A stretch of 64,000 bases of DNA from an uncultured Prevotellaceae bacterium (GCA_900314655.1 OMWC01000016.1:17667-81666), one strand, 5' to 3'. Numbered from the stretch's first letter, positions 32,741 through 41,862 are shown. The notes: generated by a model from the sequence alone, not told the origin. Numbers and translations are program-made.

Positions 32741-32774
32741 TAAAAAGAGAACGAGTCTCGCGACTCGTTCTCTT
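32741..32774 (-). terminator. Terminator of the efflux/lpxA operon
   Basis: AAGAGAACGAGTC (32745-32757) pairs with GACTCGTTCTCTT (32762-32774) over a 4-nt loop. In the direction of lpxA it is followed by TTTTA. Confidence 0.85.
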
Positions 32775-32800
32775 CAAAAAACGGAAATTATAGGTATGAA

Positions 32801-33574
32801 TTATATCTTTCCGATAATTCCTAACTTCGTAGTGCTGATGAAGTCCACGATATTCTGAATTTCCTGACTATCGGGAACCTGCTCCTTCACCTGGATCACG
32901 GCATCAAAGACAGAGGTCTGGCCGTGGAAAATCAGGCGGTAGGCATTGGCAATATGCTTCTGAATCTTATCGTCAACACCATGAGCAGAGAGCACCTGTG
33001 CATTCAGGCCGCCATAGCGCACGGGGTTGTCGTTGGCCACGATGTAGGGAGGCACGTCCTTTGAGACGCGGCTACCGCTACTGACCATCACGCCGTTGCC
33101 GATGCGCACCTGCGGATTGACAATCACGTTGGACGAAAGAATCACGCCGTTGCCGAACTCGGTGTCGCCGGCTACCTTGGAACCGTAGCCAAACACACAG
33201 CCGTTGCCCACATGGGTATCATGGGAGAGATGAACGCCCTCCATGATGAAGTTGCGGTTGCCGATGCGGGTTTCGCCATCCTTGAAGGTGGCACGGTTGA
33301 TGACCACGTTCTCGCGGATGATATTGTCGTCGCCGATGATGAGAACAGTAGCATCGCCGCGATAGCTGAAGTCCTGGGGGATTGCTCCAAGGACGGTGTT
33401 CTGATGAACCTTGTTGCCACGTCCCATGCGTGTGCCGTTCATCACGCTGACGTATGGATAGATGATGCAGTCGTCACCAATCTCCACGTCGTCTTCAATA
33501 TATGCGAAAGGATAGATGGTCACATTGTTACCGATCTTCGCTTTCGGACTGATTATTGCTTTGTCGCTGATCAT
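32801..33574 (-). CDS. lpxA: Acyl-ACP--UDP-N-acetylglucosamine O-acyltransferase
   Basis: The 257-residue protein is a left-handed beta-helix of hexapeptide repeats (IGNNVTIYPFAYIEDDVEIGDDC...) with the LpxA-type C-terminal helical tail (NAYRLIFHGQTSVFDAVIQVKEQ). The likely catalytic base is His118 in LSHDTHVGNG. It performs the first step of lipid A synthesis, adding a 3-hydroxyacyl chain to UDP-GlcNAc. Bacteroidales usually also carry lpxA beside lpxD and lpxC/fabZ, so this may be a second copy; that cannot be checked here. It follows the RND efflux genes after a 124-bp gap filled with palindromic repeats and ends at a good terminator. Confidence 0.93.
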   Translation of the reverse strand: MISDKAIISPKAKIGNNVTIYPFAYIEDDVEIGDDCIIYPYVSVMNGTRMGRGNKVHQNTVLGAIPQDFSYRGDATVLIIGDDNIIRENVVINRATFKDGETRIGNRNFIMEGVHLSHDTHVGNGCVFGYGSKVAGDTEFGNGVILSSNVIVNPQVRIGNGVMVSSGSRVSKDVPPYIVANDNPVRYGGLNAQVLSAHGVDDKIQKHIANAYRLIFHGQTSVFDAVIQVKEQVPDSQEIQNIVDFISTTKLGIIGKI

Positions 33575-33577
33575 AAC

Positions 33578-33700
33578 AAGAAAGCCCCCCTCAATCCCCC
33601 CTTGGGGGGAAGCCGCTACAGGGGCTTGGGCTATTATAATATTATATGTAAATATAACGTCTTACTCCTCCCCCAAGGGGGAGGTCGGGAGGGGGCTTTT
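33578..33700. repeat. Palindromic CCCCCC/GGGGGG repeats between lpxA and the OMF gene
   Basis: Two GC-rich palindromes, one with CCCCCCTTGGGGGG (33593-33610) and one with CCTCCCCCAAGGGGGAGG at about 33666-33683, fill the gap. GCCCCCCTC and GAGGGGGCTTT at the ends can pair. The core matches the in-frame insertion in the MATE gene. Confidence 0.7.
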
Positions 33701-35129
33701 ACTTACTGCCACCACCCAGTGCCTGATAGAGACTTACCACGGCCTGCATCTTATTGAAGTCGTCGGTGACTTTCGAGATTTCGGCATTGAGCAGGGAGCT
33801 CTGGGCCTGAATAACCTCAAGATAGGTGCTGGTAGATGAGCTCACGAGGGCTCGAGTGTCCTCGACGTTCTTCTTCAGTACTTCCACGCGATGGGCTTCG
33901 AGTTCGCTCTTCTTCTGGTAGGAATTATACTGCACGAGGGCATTCGACACCTCGCTTCCGGCTGAGAGGACAGCGTTCTGCCAGGTGTTGTAGTCCTGCT
34001 CATACTGAGCCTTGGCCACCTTCAGTCCTTCGGTGAGACGACCATTCATAAAGATGGGCTGTACCAGGGAAGCCACGGCAGAAGCCAGAATCTTTCCGGG
34101 ATTCACAATCATACCGCCACCGCTGTTGGTATAGGAACCTGTTCCGGTGATGGTCAAGCTGGGATAGAAACGGCTGCGGGCCGTGTTGACATCATAGAAA
34201 CTGCTTGCCAGGTTCATCTCGGCAGCATGCACGTCGGCACGGTTCTTGAGCAGCTGGATGCCTACGCCCGTAGCAAACTGAGAAGGCAACACCTGATCAG
34301 CAAGTTTTCCGCGCTTGATGGTCTGGGCTGGTTGTCCGATGAGCAATGAGAGCGAATTCTCCACTTCACGAATCTGGCGCTTCAGGTCTTCGGCCTGTGT
34401 CAGCACGTTATAGTGGCTGGCCTCAGCACTCTGCACGCTGGTAGAGCGATAACGGCCCAGCTGCATCTGGAGCTTCATCATGTCCCAGGTATCCTTGGTC
34501 AGCTTAGACATATCGTCCATGATCTCAACCTGACGGTCGAGCATGAGCAGCGTGTAGTACATATTGGCAATGCCGCTTACGATCTTGGTCTTCACCACGA
34601 CCTGATAGTCCTTGACGGCCAGAAGAGCCATCTGGGAACTGCGCTTCTGATTGAGCAGATTGCCGAAGAGGTCAACCGTCCATGAAGCATTCAGCGGCAT
34701 GGAATAGGTCTGCGAGGCCTTGCCGAAATCCCACGAAGAGAGCACGCCCTGCGGGGAGAACGTCACCTGGGGGATGAAGGCCAGCTTGGACATCTTCAAC
34801 TGCGACTCCGCCATCTGCACATTGAGGGCAGCGTTGAGGAGGTCGGGATTATGATCGAGTCCCTGCTGGATGAGGACTTGCAACTGCGGGTCGGTGAACA
34901 CCTGACGCCAGGGAAGATTTCCGAAGGTGGTGGTGTCGGCCGTAGCCTTCAGGGTATCCACATCACTTACTGCATCGCGGATGATGCCTTTGGTGTTGAC
35001 CTCAGGACGCTCATATTTGGTATAGATGCCGCAACTGCTGAGGAGGAGGGGAAACAAAAAGACCCACCCCCAGCCCCTCCCTAAATGGAGGGGAGTAGAT
35101 ACACCCTTGAGATATTTTGATGTTTTCAT
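33699..35129 (-). CDS. Outer membrane efflux lipoprotein (NodT/TolC family)
   Basis: The 476-residue protein is the outer membrane channel of the tripartite RND pump encoded upstream. A lipoprotein signal ends in LLLSSCG, and the mature part has two TolC-type repeats (NPDLLNAALNVQMAESQLKM..., RADVHAAEMNLASSFYDVNTARSRFYPSLTITG) with coiled-coil helices. The signal peptide is unusual: residues 9-21 (GVSTPLHLGRGWG) are encoded by the same palindromic repeat that sits in yfhO and between this gene and the RND gene. The hydrophobic core WVFLFPLLLSS remains, so export may still work, with an n-region longer than normal. Confidence 0.93.
   Translation of the reverse strand: MKTSKYLKGVSTPLHLGRGWGWVFLFPLLLSSCGIYTKYERPEVNTKGIIRDAVSDVDTLKATADTTTFGNLPWRQVFTDPQLQVLIQQGLDHNPDLLNAALNVQMAESQLKMSKLAFIPQVTFSPQGVLSSWDFGKASQTYSMPLNASWTVDLFGNLLNQKRSSQMALLAVKDYQVVVKTKIVSGIANMYYTLLMLDRQVEIMDDMSKLTKDTWDMMKLQMQLGRYRSTSVQSAEASHYNVLTQAEDLKRQIREVENSLSLLIGQPAQTIKRGKLADQVLPSQFATGVGIQLLKNRADVHAAEMNLASSFYDVNTARSRFYPSLTITGTGSYTNSGGGMIVNPGKILASAVASLVQPIFMNGRLTEGLKVAKAQYEQDYNTWQNAVLSAGSEVSNALVQYNSYQKKSELEAHRVEVLKKNVEDTRALVSSSTSTYLEVIQAQSSLLNAEISKVTDDFNKMQAVVSLYQALGGGSK
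35057..35105. repeat. CCCCTCC...GGAGGGG palindrome inside the OMF signal peptide
   Basis: On the coding strand GTATCTACTCCCCTCC, ATTTA, GGGAGGGGCTGGGGGTGGGTCT. It is translated as VSTPLHLGRGWGWVF. The copies at 8038-8085 (in yfhO) and 35175-35215 (intergenic) are closely similar. Confidence 0.8.
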
Positions 35130-35174
35130 GTTTTATTATAATTACCTTATTATATTTATTATCTGACTTGAGCC

Positions 35175-35215
35175 ACTTCCCTCCCCTCCATTTAGGGAGG
35201 GGCTGGGATGGGGCC
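35175..35215. repeat. Intergenic copy of the CCCCTCC...GGAGGGG palindrome
   Basis: CCCTCCCCTCCATTTAGGGA, then GGGGCTGGGATGGGG, lies in the 86-bp gap between the RND pump gene and the OMF gene, only about 70 bp from the copy inside the OMF signal peptide but in inverted orientation. The two copies can pair with each other. Confidence 0.75.
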
Positions 35216-38200
35216 TTACTTCACATAGTCCTTATCAGTTATCTCCAACGGACTGGTATATTGAAGCAGTTCGGTATCCACGTCGGCATCGTCGTCGTCG
35301 AACTTCATGGGCTTGAACTTCTCCTGCAGCGACTGGAAGATGACGAACAGACCAGGGACGACGATAATCTGGAAGAGCGTACCGATGAGCATACCGCCCA
35401 CGGCAGCAGCACCCAGCGTCTGGTTACCGTTCTTGCCCACACCTGATGCGAACATCATAGGCAACAGTCCGATTACCATGGCCAGAGAGGTCATCAAGAT
35501 AGGACGCAAACGGGCTGCAGCACCAAGAATGGCCGACCACGTGATGGTCATACCCGTCTGTCGGCGTTCAAGGGCGAACTGCACAATCAGGATGGCGTTC
35601 TTAGCCAACAGACCAATCAGCATGATGAGTGAAATCTGCATGTAGATGTCGTTGGCATGGCCGAAGAGCATCGTGAAGAGGAAACAGCCGGCAAGACCGA
35701 AGGGCACGGAGAGCACCACGGCCAGCGGCAGGATGTAGGACTCGTACTGAGCCGACAGGATGAGGTAGATGAACATGAAGCAGAGCAGGAAGATCATCCA
35801 CGTAGAGTTAGAGGCCTTGGCCTCCTCACGCGTCAGACCGCTGAACTCGTAGGAATAACCTGCAGGCAACGTCTGGGCAGCCACCTCTTCGAGGGCTTTG
35901 ATGGCTTCACCGGTTGATACACCGTCGGCCACGGTTGCCTGAACGTTGATAGAGGTGAAGAGGTTGAAGCGGTTGATATTGGACGGACCATAGACGCGCT
36001 CCAGATGGCAGAACTCATTGACGGGTGCCATGCCTGCTCCCGTGCGTACATATATATTATTGAGCGACTGCTCGGTCATGCGCGTTTCGGGTGCACCCTG
36101 CACCATGACGCGGTAGAGCTTACCGTAGCTGTTGAAGTTAGAGGCATAGAGTCCGCCATAGTAACCCTGCAGCGTGGAGAGTACCACACGGGGCGAAATG
36201 CCGGCCTGCTTACACTTGGCCACATCCACATGAATCATGTACTGCGGATAGTTGGGGTTGTAACTGGTCTGAGCACGGCTCACCTCCGGGCGTTCGTTGT
36301 AGGCTTTCAGGAAATCCTGGACTACACCGTAGAACTTGTTGAGGTCGCCGCCGGTGCGGTCCTGCATGACCACGGAAATACCGTTAGATGCCGAGTAACC
36401 CTGCACCATAGGCGGAGCGAAGGCCAGAATGTTGGCATCCTTGATATGGGCTGTCTTCATGAACAGCTGGGCCTGAATGCCCGTCACGGCATCTGGGTCG
36501 AGGAAGAAACGGTAGATACCGTCGCCCTGCCAGAGTCCGCTGATCTTCCACCACAGTCCGTGCTGGCGCTCCTCGAAGGGTTTCAGCTTGATGATAAACG
36601 TAGCCTGGTCGCTACCCGAACCGGCGATGAAGTTGTAGCCCTGCAGCTGCTCGCGGCTCTGCACGGCGGGGAAGGCGCCAATGATGGAATCCACCTCATT
36701 GATGACCTGCTGCGTGCGGGCTACGGAGGTTGCCGGCGGCATGGTGATCGTACAGAACATCACGCCCTGGTCCTCATCGGGCACGAGGCCGGTCTTTGTG
36801 GTAAACATGGTAACACCGAGTACGATAATACCCAGAATGACGGTGGTAATCACTGCGATAGGCTTACGCACCAGCTTCTGCACGGCATTCTTATATTTTG
36901 CGTTCATCGCGTTGAAAGACGCATTGAACGACGTATGCATACGGTCGAGCATTGACATCTTCTTCTCGTGGCCATCCTTATCATGCGGTTTCAGGAAGAT
37001 GGCACAGAGGGCAGGAGAAAGCGTCAGAGCGTTAGCAGCAGAGATGACGATGGAGATAGCCATCGTAAGACCGAACTGTTTATAGAAGGTTCCGGTCACG
37101 CCACCCATGAACGACACGGGGATGAACACCGAGGCCATCACCAGCGTGATGGAGATAATAGCTCCCGAAATCTCGTTCATGGCGTCGATACTTGCTGTCA
37201 GGGCACTCTTGTAGCCGAGGTCGAGTTTCGCATGTACTGCCTCGACCACCACGATGGCATCGTCAACCACGATGGCGATGGCCAGCAGCAAGGCCGAGAG
37301 TACGAGCAGGTTGATGGAGAAGCCCATCAAGTTGAGGAAGAAGAACGTACCGATGAGCGATACGGGAACGGCAATCAGCGGAATCAGCGTAGAGCGCCAG
37401 TCCTGCAGGAAGACGTAAACCACGAGGAACACCAAAATGAGCGTGAGGATAAGGGTGAATACCACCTCCTCGATAGAGGCGAAGAGGAACTCCGTGACGT
37501 CCATGTTGATGCGGTATTCCAGTCCCGGTGGGAACGACTTTGCCTGTTCCTCAAGCACTTTCTTACAGTCGCGGGCAATCTGCGTGGCGTTAGAGCCAGC
37601 CACCTGCTGCACCATACCCATGACCGAAGGCATACCGTTGTCGCGCATGGCCACGCTGTAGGTCAGTGCACCAAGTTTGATGTCGGCCACGTCCTTCAGT
37701 TTCAGCGTCTGGCCGCTGGCATCACTTGAGATGATGATGTTGCCAAACTCTTCAGCCGTCTTCAGTCGGCCGGTATAGCGCATATCGTATTCGAAGGCGA
37801 CATCACTCTGCTCGCCGAACTTACCAGGAGCGGCCTCGATGTTCTGCTCGGCCAGCACGCCGGTAATGTCGGTAGGCATCAGACCGTGCTGCTTCATCAC
37901 GTCGGGCTTGAGCCACACACGCATGGAGTAGGTCTTCATACCAGGAGACTGCACGTCGCCTACACCTTCAACACGTTTCAATGCCGGTATGACATTGATA
38001 TTGGCATAGTTGGTGATGAACTCGTCGTCGTAGCGACCGTCGGGCGACACCAGCGCGTACATAATCACCTGAGAGTTCTGACGCTTCTGCACCTGCACAC
38101 CAATCTGCGTCACCTCGGAAGGCAGCAGCGACTGTGCCTGCTGCACACGGTTTTGCACATTGACGGCACACATGTCGGGGTTGTAACCCTGACGGAAGGT

Positions 38201-38476
38201 TATGGTAATCTGTGCCGATCCAGAACCGGCGGTAGAAGTGATATAGTCCATACCCTCCACACCGTTGATGCTCTCTTCGAGCGGCGTGATGACGGAGTTC
38301 TTCACCGTCTCAGCATCTGCACCTGGATAGGATGTCCAGACGCTCACCGTGGCGGGTGCGATATTGGGATACTGCTCAATAGGCAGTGATACCAGTCCGA
38401 TGACACCCAGGATGACGATGAGGATAGAAATCACCGTCGAGAGCACCGGACGTTTTATAAATGCGGTAAATGTCAT
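35216..38476 (-). CDS. RND-family efflux pump, inner membrane subunit (HAE1/AcrB type)
   Basis: The 1086-residue protein has the HAE1 layout: TM1 at residues 10-30 (FIKRPVLSTVISILIVILG), the first porter domain (GADAETVKNSVITPLEESINGVEG), a block of six TM segments with the proton-relay region LLAIAIVVDDAIVVVEAVHA, a second porter domain (KTGLVPDEDQGVMF) and a final TM block (GLLAKNAILIVQFALERR). It drives export of drugs or lipids with the adaptor (38504) and OMF (33699). The C-terminal tail of about 40 acidic residues (DDDDADVDTELLQYT) is hydrophilic and probably cytoplasmic. Confidence 0.96.
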   Translation of the reverse strand: MTFTAFIKRPVLSTVISILIVILGVIGLVSLPIEQYPNIAPATVSVWTSYPGADAETVKNSVITPLEESINGVEGMDYITSTAGSGSAQITITFRQGYNPDMCAVNVQNRVQQAQSLLPSEVTQIGVQVQKRQNSQVIMYALVSPDGRYDDEFITNYANINVIPALKRVEGVGDVQSPGMKTYSMRVWLKPDVMKQHGLMPTDITGVLAEQNIEAAPGKFGEQSDVAFEYDMRYTGRLKTAEEFGNIIISSDASGQTLKLKDVADIKLGALTYSVAMRDNGMPSVMGMVQQVAGSNATQIARDCKKVLEEQAKSFPPGLEYRINMDVTEFLFASIEEVVFTLILTLILVFLVVYVFLQDWRSTLIPLIAVPVSLIGTFFFLNLMGFSINLLVLSALLLAIAIVVDDAIVVVEAVHAKLDLGYKSALTASIDAMNEISGAIISITLVMASVFIPVSFMGGVTGTFYKQFGLTMAISIVISAANALTLSPALCAIFLKPHDKDGHEKKMSMLDRMHTSFNASFNAMNAKYKNAVQKLVRKPIAVITTVILGIIVLGVTMFTTKTGLVPDEDQGVMFCTITMPPATSVARTQQVINEVDSIIGAFPAVQSREQLQGYNFIAGSGSDQATFIIKLKPFEERQHGLWWKISGLWQGDGIYRFFLDPDAVTGIQAQLFMKTAHIKDANILAFAPPMVQGYSASNGISVVMQDRTGGDLNKFYGVVQDFLKAYNERPEVSRAQTSYNPNYPQYMIHVDVAKCKQAGISPRVVLSTLQGYYGGLYASNFNSYGKLYRVMVQGAPETRMTEQSLNNIYVRTGAGMAPVNEFCHLERVYGPSNINRFNLFTSINVQATVADGVSTGEAIKALEEVAAQTLPAGYSYEFSGLTREEAKASNSTWMIFLLCFMFIYLILSAQYESYILPLAVVLSVPFGLAGCFLFTMLFGHANDIYMQISLIMLIGLLAKNAILIVQFALERRQTGMTITWSAILGAAARLRPILMTSLAMVIGLLPMMFASGVGKNGNQTLGAAAVGGMLIGTLFQIIVVPGLFVIFQSLQEKFKPMKFDDDDADVDTELLQYTSPLEITDKDYVK

Positions 38477-38503
38477 AATCGTTTAATGAAAAAAGTTATC
38501 CTA

Positions 38504-39688
38504 TTACTTCTGCAGTTCCTTGACTATTTCACCGGCGGTCATGGAACCAGCCTGTTCCTTAATCTTCTTCTGATACTGCTCGGGAGTGATGGGCTTGATT
38601 TCCATACCATCGGAGAGTTTGGTGATACCGTTGGTGACATACTTGTCGCCCACGTTCAGGCCACTGGTAACGATGTAGCTGTTGCCATCGTTCTGCGGAT
38701 TGACCGTGATTTCGGTGTATTTCACCTTGTTATCCTTGCCCAGCACATAGACAAACTTCTTGTCCTGCACCTGGCTGACAACGCTCTGCGGAATAACGAT
38801 AGACTTGCTGTCGGAACGATTGATAACGATGGAGCCCGAACCACCGGTCTTGAGCAGACGCTCAGGATTGCTGAAGTGGGCAATCATCTGAATCGTACCC
38901 GTAGTGGGATCCACCACACCGCTGGCTTTCACCACGCGGCCTTCATGACCGTATTCCGTACCATCAGCCAACAAGAGTTTCACTGAGGGGAAACCGGCTA
39001 TGGCCGCATTCATGCCACCGGCATTCTTCGACATAGAGAGCATATCTTTCTCTGTGATAGAGAAATAGACCTCCATCGTGCTGTTGTTGGAAACGGTGGT
39101 CAATGCCGGCGTGCTGCCTGAACTGACCATGGCACCTACTTTATAAGGAAGGGTACCGATGACACCCGACGTAGGACTCTTCACATAGCAGAACTGCAAC
39201 ATCTCACGGGCATTGGCCAGTCCGGCCTTGGCCTGAGCAAGCTGAGCCATTGCCACATCATAGGCATTCTTGGCACTCGACAGCTCGAAATCGCCAATCA
39301 CCTTATTCTCATAAAGTTTCTTGGAGTTCTCGTAAGTCAGTTTAGAAGTGTTGCACTGGGCAGTGGCTGTGTTGACAGCTGCCTGAGCCTGACGCACACT
39401 GGCCTGATAAGTCTCGTTATCAATTACGAAGAGCAACTGCCCTGCCCCGACGGACTGACCTTCCTTTACGCATACGCGGGTGATGAAGCCAGCCACCTTC
39501 GGACGGATTTCCACGTCCTGAATACCTTTGATCGTAGCAGGATAGGTGGTCTGCAACTCAGCGCTGCTGACACCTGCCGTCTCCACAGGATACTCATTGT
39601 CTCCGAAACTCATGCCGCCTTGCTTACCACCGCATGAAACCAGCAGAGCAGCAAGTGCAGCCATCATTAAAAATTTGTTCTTTTTCAT
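38504..39688 (-). CDS. RND efflux periplasmic adaptor subunit
   Basis: Starting at 39688 (MKKNKFLMMAALAALLVSCGG) the protein has 394 residues and a lipoprotein signal with Cys19. It carries the membrane-fusion layout: beta strand, RPKVAGFITRVCVKEGQSVGAGQLLFVID (half lipoyl domain), a coiled-coil hairpin (residues about 100-150), VKSPTSGVIGTLPYKVGAMV (second lipoyl half), a beta-barrel and a membrane-proximal domain. The longer frame to 39793 has no signal peptide and is rejected. It is the first gene of the efflux operon. A -7 box lies at 39790-39798, and the leader can form a stem (GAAAACCGAAA/TTTTGGTTTTC). Confidence 0.94.
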   Translation of the reverse strand: MKKNKFLMMAALAALLVSCGGKQGGMSFGDNEYPVETAGVSSAELQTTYPATIKGIQDVEIRPKVAGFITRVCVKEGQSVGAGQLLFVIDNETYQASVRQAQAAVNTATAQCNTSKLTYENSKKLYENKVIGDFELSSAKNAYDVAMAQLAQAKAGLANAREMLQFCYVKSPTSGVIGTLPYKVGAMVSSGSTPALTTVSNNSTMEVYFSITEKDMLSMSKNAGGMNAAIAGFPSVKLLLADGTEYGHEGRVVKASGVVDPTTGTIQMIAHFSNPERLLKTGGSGSIVINRSDSKSIVIPQSVVSQVQDKKFVYVLGKDNKVKYTEITVNPQNDGNSYIVTSGLNVGDKYVTNGITKLSDGMEIKPITPEQYQKKIKEQAGSMTAGEIVKELQK

Positions 39689-39789
39689 ACCTATTTTATA
39701 ATTAATACTTATTATGTCTATCCAAACAGAAAGGGTTATCCTTAACCTCGCAATGCGAAAACCAAAAGCCTCGTTTCGGTTTTCAAGAT

Positions 39790-39798
39790 GCAAAGATA
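39790..39798 (-). promoter_or_regulatory. -7 box for the RND efflux operon
   Basis: The minus strand reads TATCTTTGC; no TTTG is evident at -33, which could mean an activator is needed. The leader is about 95 nt, with a potential hairpin at about 39754-39784. Confidence 0.5.
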
Positions 39799-39921
39799 CT
39801 TTATTTATATGAAGAGAAGGGAATGAAGAATGAAGAATTAACCATTTTTAGTGATAAGAATTAAGAATTAAGAATTAAAACACGGTCAATCCCCAGTTAT
39901 CGCCTCATTGACGACTGGTAC

Positions 39922-41358
39922 TTATTCCTGATTTACCGTAAGACCCATCTGGCGGGCTTTCGCCATCAGCAGTTTCATGAGCGGCTCACGCTCGTTGGGT
40001 ACCTTATTGTCGAGCACAGCATCCTTCAGGCACTGTTTCAGGGTTCCCACCTCACGGGAAGGTTTCAGATGGAACATCTCCATAATCTCATTGCCGTCAA
40101 CTACGGGTTGCAACAAGCGTTTGTAATCTTTCTCCTTCAGGTCGGCAATCTTCTCGCGAACCATCCTGAAATTTTCTCGGAAATGGGCCTTTCGCACTTC
40201 ATTTTTCGAGGTAATGTCGGCTTCGCAGAGTGTCATCAGATCATCGATGTCATCGCCCGCATCATTCACCAATCGGCGAACGGCACTATCGGTCACTTCT
40301 TCATCGGCAATGACAATAGGGCGCATGTGCAAATCAACCAGTTTCTGCACATACTTCATCTTCATATCGAGAGGAAGTTTCATCCTTCTGAAGATTTCAG
40401 GAATCATCTTAGCACCCAAAAAGTTATGATTATGGAAAGTCCAACCCACCTGATTATCCCACCGTTTGGACTTCGGTTTACCTATATCGTGAAGCAAGGC
40501 AGCCCATCGGAGCCAAAGGGATGCGTCTTTATCGGCCACATTGTCCAACACCTCCAGTGAGTGATAGAAATTGTTCTTATGGGCTCGCCCGTTGCGGGTT
40601 TCCACGATATCAAGGTTGCAAAGTTCGGGAAGGAACTGCTGCAACAATCCCGTATCGTAGAGTTCATAGATGCCACGACTGGGTTTATCGGTCATCAAAA
40701 TCTTATTGAATTCCTCCTGAATACGCTCCCCGCTGATAATCTGCAAACGATGAGCATTGCGAGCCAAGGCATCGCGAGTCTCACGCTCGATATTGAACTT
40801 CAACTGGGCGGAGAACCTGACGGCCCGGAGCATTCGCAAGGGATCGTCGCTAAAAGTGATATCAGGATCGAGTGGCGTGCGGATAATGCCATCCTCCATA
40901 TCATAGAGGCCTTCAAAGGGATCCACGAGTTCGCCGAAACGATTCTTGTTCAGACAGATAGCCAAGGCATTGATGGTGAAATCACGCCGGTTCTGATCGT
41001 CCTCCAGCGTACCATTCTCCACCACGGGCTTACGGGAATCATGGCTGTAGCTTTCCTTTCGGGCTCCCACAAATTCCACTTCCAAAGAGCCGTACTTCAC
41101 CTGCGCCGTGCCAAAATTCTTAAAGACGGAGAGATGCGCCTTGCGGCCAAGTTTAGCTTTCAGACGTTTTGCCACTTCAATACCACTTCCCACCACGACG
41201 ACGTCAATATCCTTGGAGGGACGTTCGAGGAAAAGGTCACGTACATAGCCGCCTACCACATAACATTCCAGACCCAGTTCGTCGGCTGCGTCGGAAATCA
41301 GATGGAAAATATCTTTATTGAGGATTTCTGCTAATTGTGCGTCACTATAAAGTATCAT
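39922..41358 (-). CDS. cca: CCA tRNA nucleotidyltransferase / HD-domain protein
   Basis: From the ATG at 41358 (MILYSDAQLAEILN) the protein has 478 residues. The polymerase-beta-type head has GGYVRDLFLERPSKDIDVVVVG with the metal-binding D-x-D, followed by RRDFTINALA and DPFEGLYDMEDGIIRT, which are class II CCA-adding/poly(A) polymerase motifs. An HD phosphohydrolase domain (RWAALLHDIGKPKS) follows. It repairs or adds the 3' CCA of tRNA. The ATG at 41448 lies upstream of the promoter (41376-41408) and is rejected. Confidence 0.94.
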   Translation of the reverse strand: MILYSDAQLAEILNKDIFHLISDAADELGLECYVVGGYVRDLFLERPSKDIDVVVVGSGIEVAKRLKAKLGRKAHLSVFKNFGTAQVKYGSLEVEFVGARKESYSHDSRKPVVENGTLEDDQNRRDFTINALAICLNKNRFGELVDPFEGLYDMEDGIIRTPLDPDITFSDDPLRMLRAVRFSAQLKFNIERETRDALARNAHRLQIISGERIQEEFNKILMTDKPSRGIYELYDTGLLQQFLPELCNLDIVETRNGRAHKNNFYHSLEVLDNVADKDASLWLRWAALLHDIGKPKSKRWDNQVGWTFHNHNFLGAKMIPEIFRRMKLPLDMKMKYVQKLVDLHMRPIVIADEEVTDSAVRRLVNDAGDDIDDLMTLCEADITSKNEVRKAHFRENFRMVREKIADLKEKDYKRLLQPVVDGNEIMEMFHLKPSREVGTLKQCLKDAVLDNKVPNEREPLMKLLMAKARQMGLTVNQE

Positions 41359-41375
41359 ACCTTTTCTTTTCGGCT

Positions 41376-41408
41376 GCAAAGGTACGAAGAAGTGAGCAAA
41401 AAGCCAAA
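41376..41408 (-). promoter_or_regulatory. Promoter of cca
   Basis: On the minus strand TTTG (41405-41408), 20 nt, TACCTTTGC (41376-41384). The spacer and -7 region match the typA promoter at 13742-13773 almost base for base over about 20 bp. Confidence 0.75.
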
Positions 41409-41414
41409 TAAAAT

Positions 41415-41446
41415 TTTGCTTTTCAAAGGTTTTTCCGTACTTTTGC
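41415..41446 (+). promoter_or_regulatory. Promoter directly abutting the lipoprotein start codon
   Basis: TTTG (41415-41418), 19 nt, TACTTTTGC (41438-41446). The ATG at 41451 is only 5 nt beyond the box, so the transcript should be leaderless. It diverges from the cca promoter, with 6 bp between the two -33 elements. Confidence 0.7.
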
Positions 41447-41450
41447 ACCC

Positions 41451-41852
41451 ATGAAACCGTATATATTGCTCATCGCATTATGCTTATGCCTTCTCGGTGC
41501 ATGCAACCCAAAGCCCAAAGGGCTCACTTACGGAGAACAGAAAGCACAGCGTATCGACTCCATGATTAAAGCGGCAGAACGTGAGATACCGACCCTTGAT
41601 GCAGAGTTGCAGCAGACATGCCGTCGCTACGATTCATTGTCAGCCATCGTGGAAACCCATAGGCAAGCCTTGAAACTCACAGAGAAAGAGCTCAATGAGC
41701 AGGCAGCCCTGCGGCTACACCGCGATTCGCTGCAGGTAAAATTCGACACACAGTGTGCACGCATTAGATTCCTCCACCGCAAACTTGACGAGGTCAAAGC
41801 CAAGACGACAGAGAGGAAAAAGGCCTCAGAAAGCCCCAAAACCGCAAAATAG
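41451..41852 (+). CDS. Small lipoprotein with a coiled coil
   Basis: The 133-residue protein has a lipobox (LCLLGAC, Cys17) and, after Lys/Pro-rich residues, a long charged helix from about residue 30 to 120 with heptad-like spacing (IDSMIKAAEREIPTLDAELQQ...). It ends with a Lys-rich tail (TTERKKASESPKTAK). It is probably anchored in the periplasm-facing leaflet of the outer or inner membrane. I do not recognise a family. Its promoter is close to the ATG. Downstream, after 64 bp with a separate promoter, is the DUF1599 gene. Confidence 0.8.
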   Translation: MKPYILLIALCLCLLGACNPKPKGLTYGEQKAQRIDSMIKAAEREIPTLDAELQQTCRRYDSLSAIVETHRQALKLTEKELNEQAALRLHRDSLQVKFDTQCARIRFLHRKLDEVKAKTTERKKASESPKTAK

Positions 41853-41862
41853 CGCGTTTTTT

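Noticed and set aside
35657..37729. Several long open frames opposite the RND pump gene
   Set aside because: They result from codon bias of the pump gene on the other strand; their translations are His- and Arg-rich with no domain.
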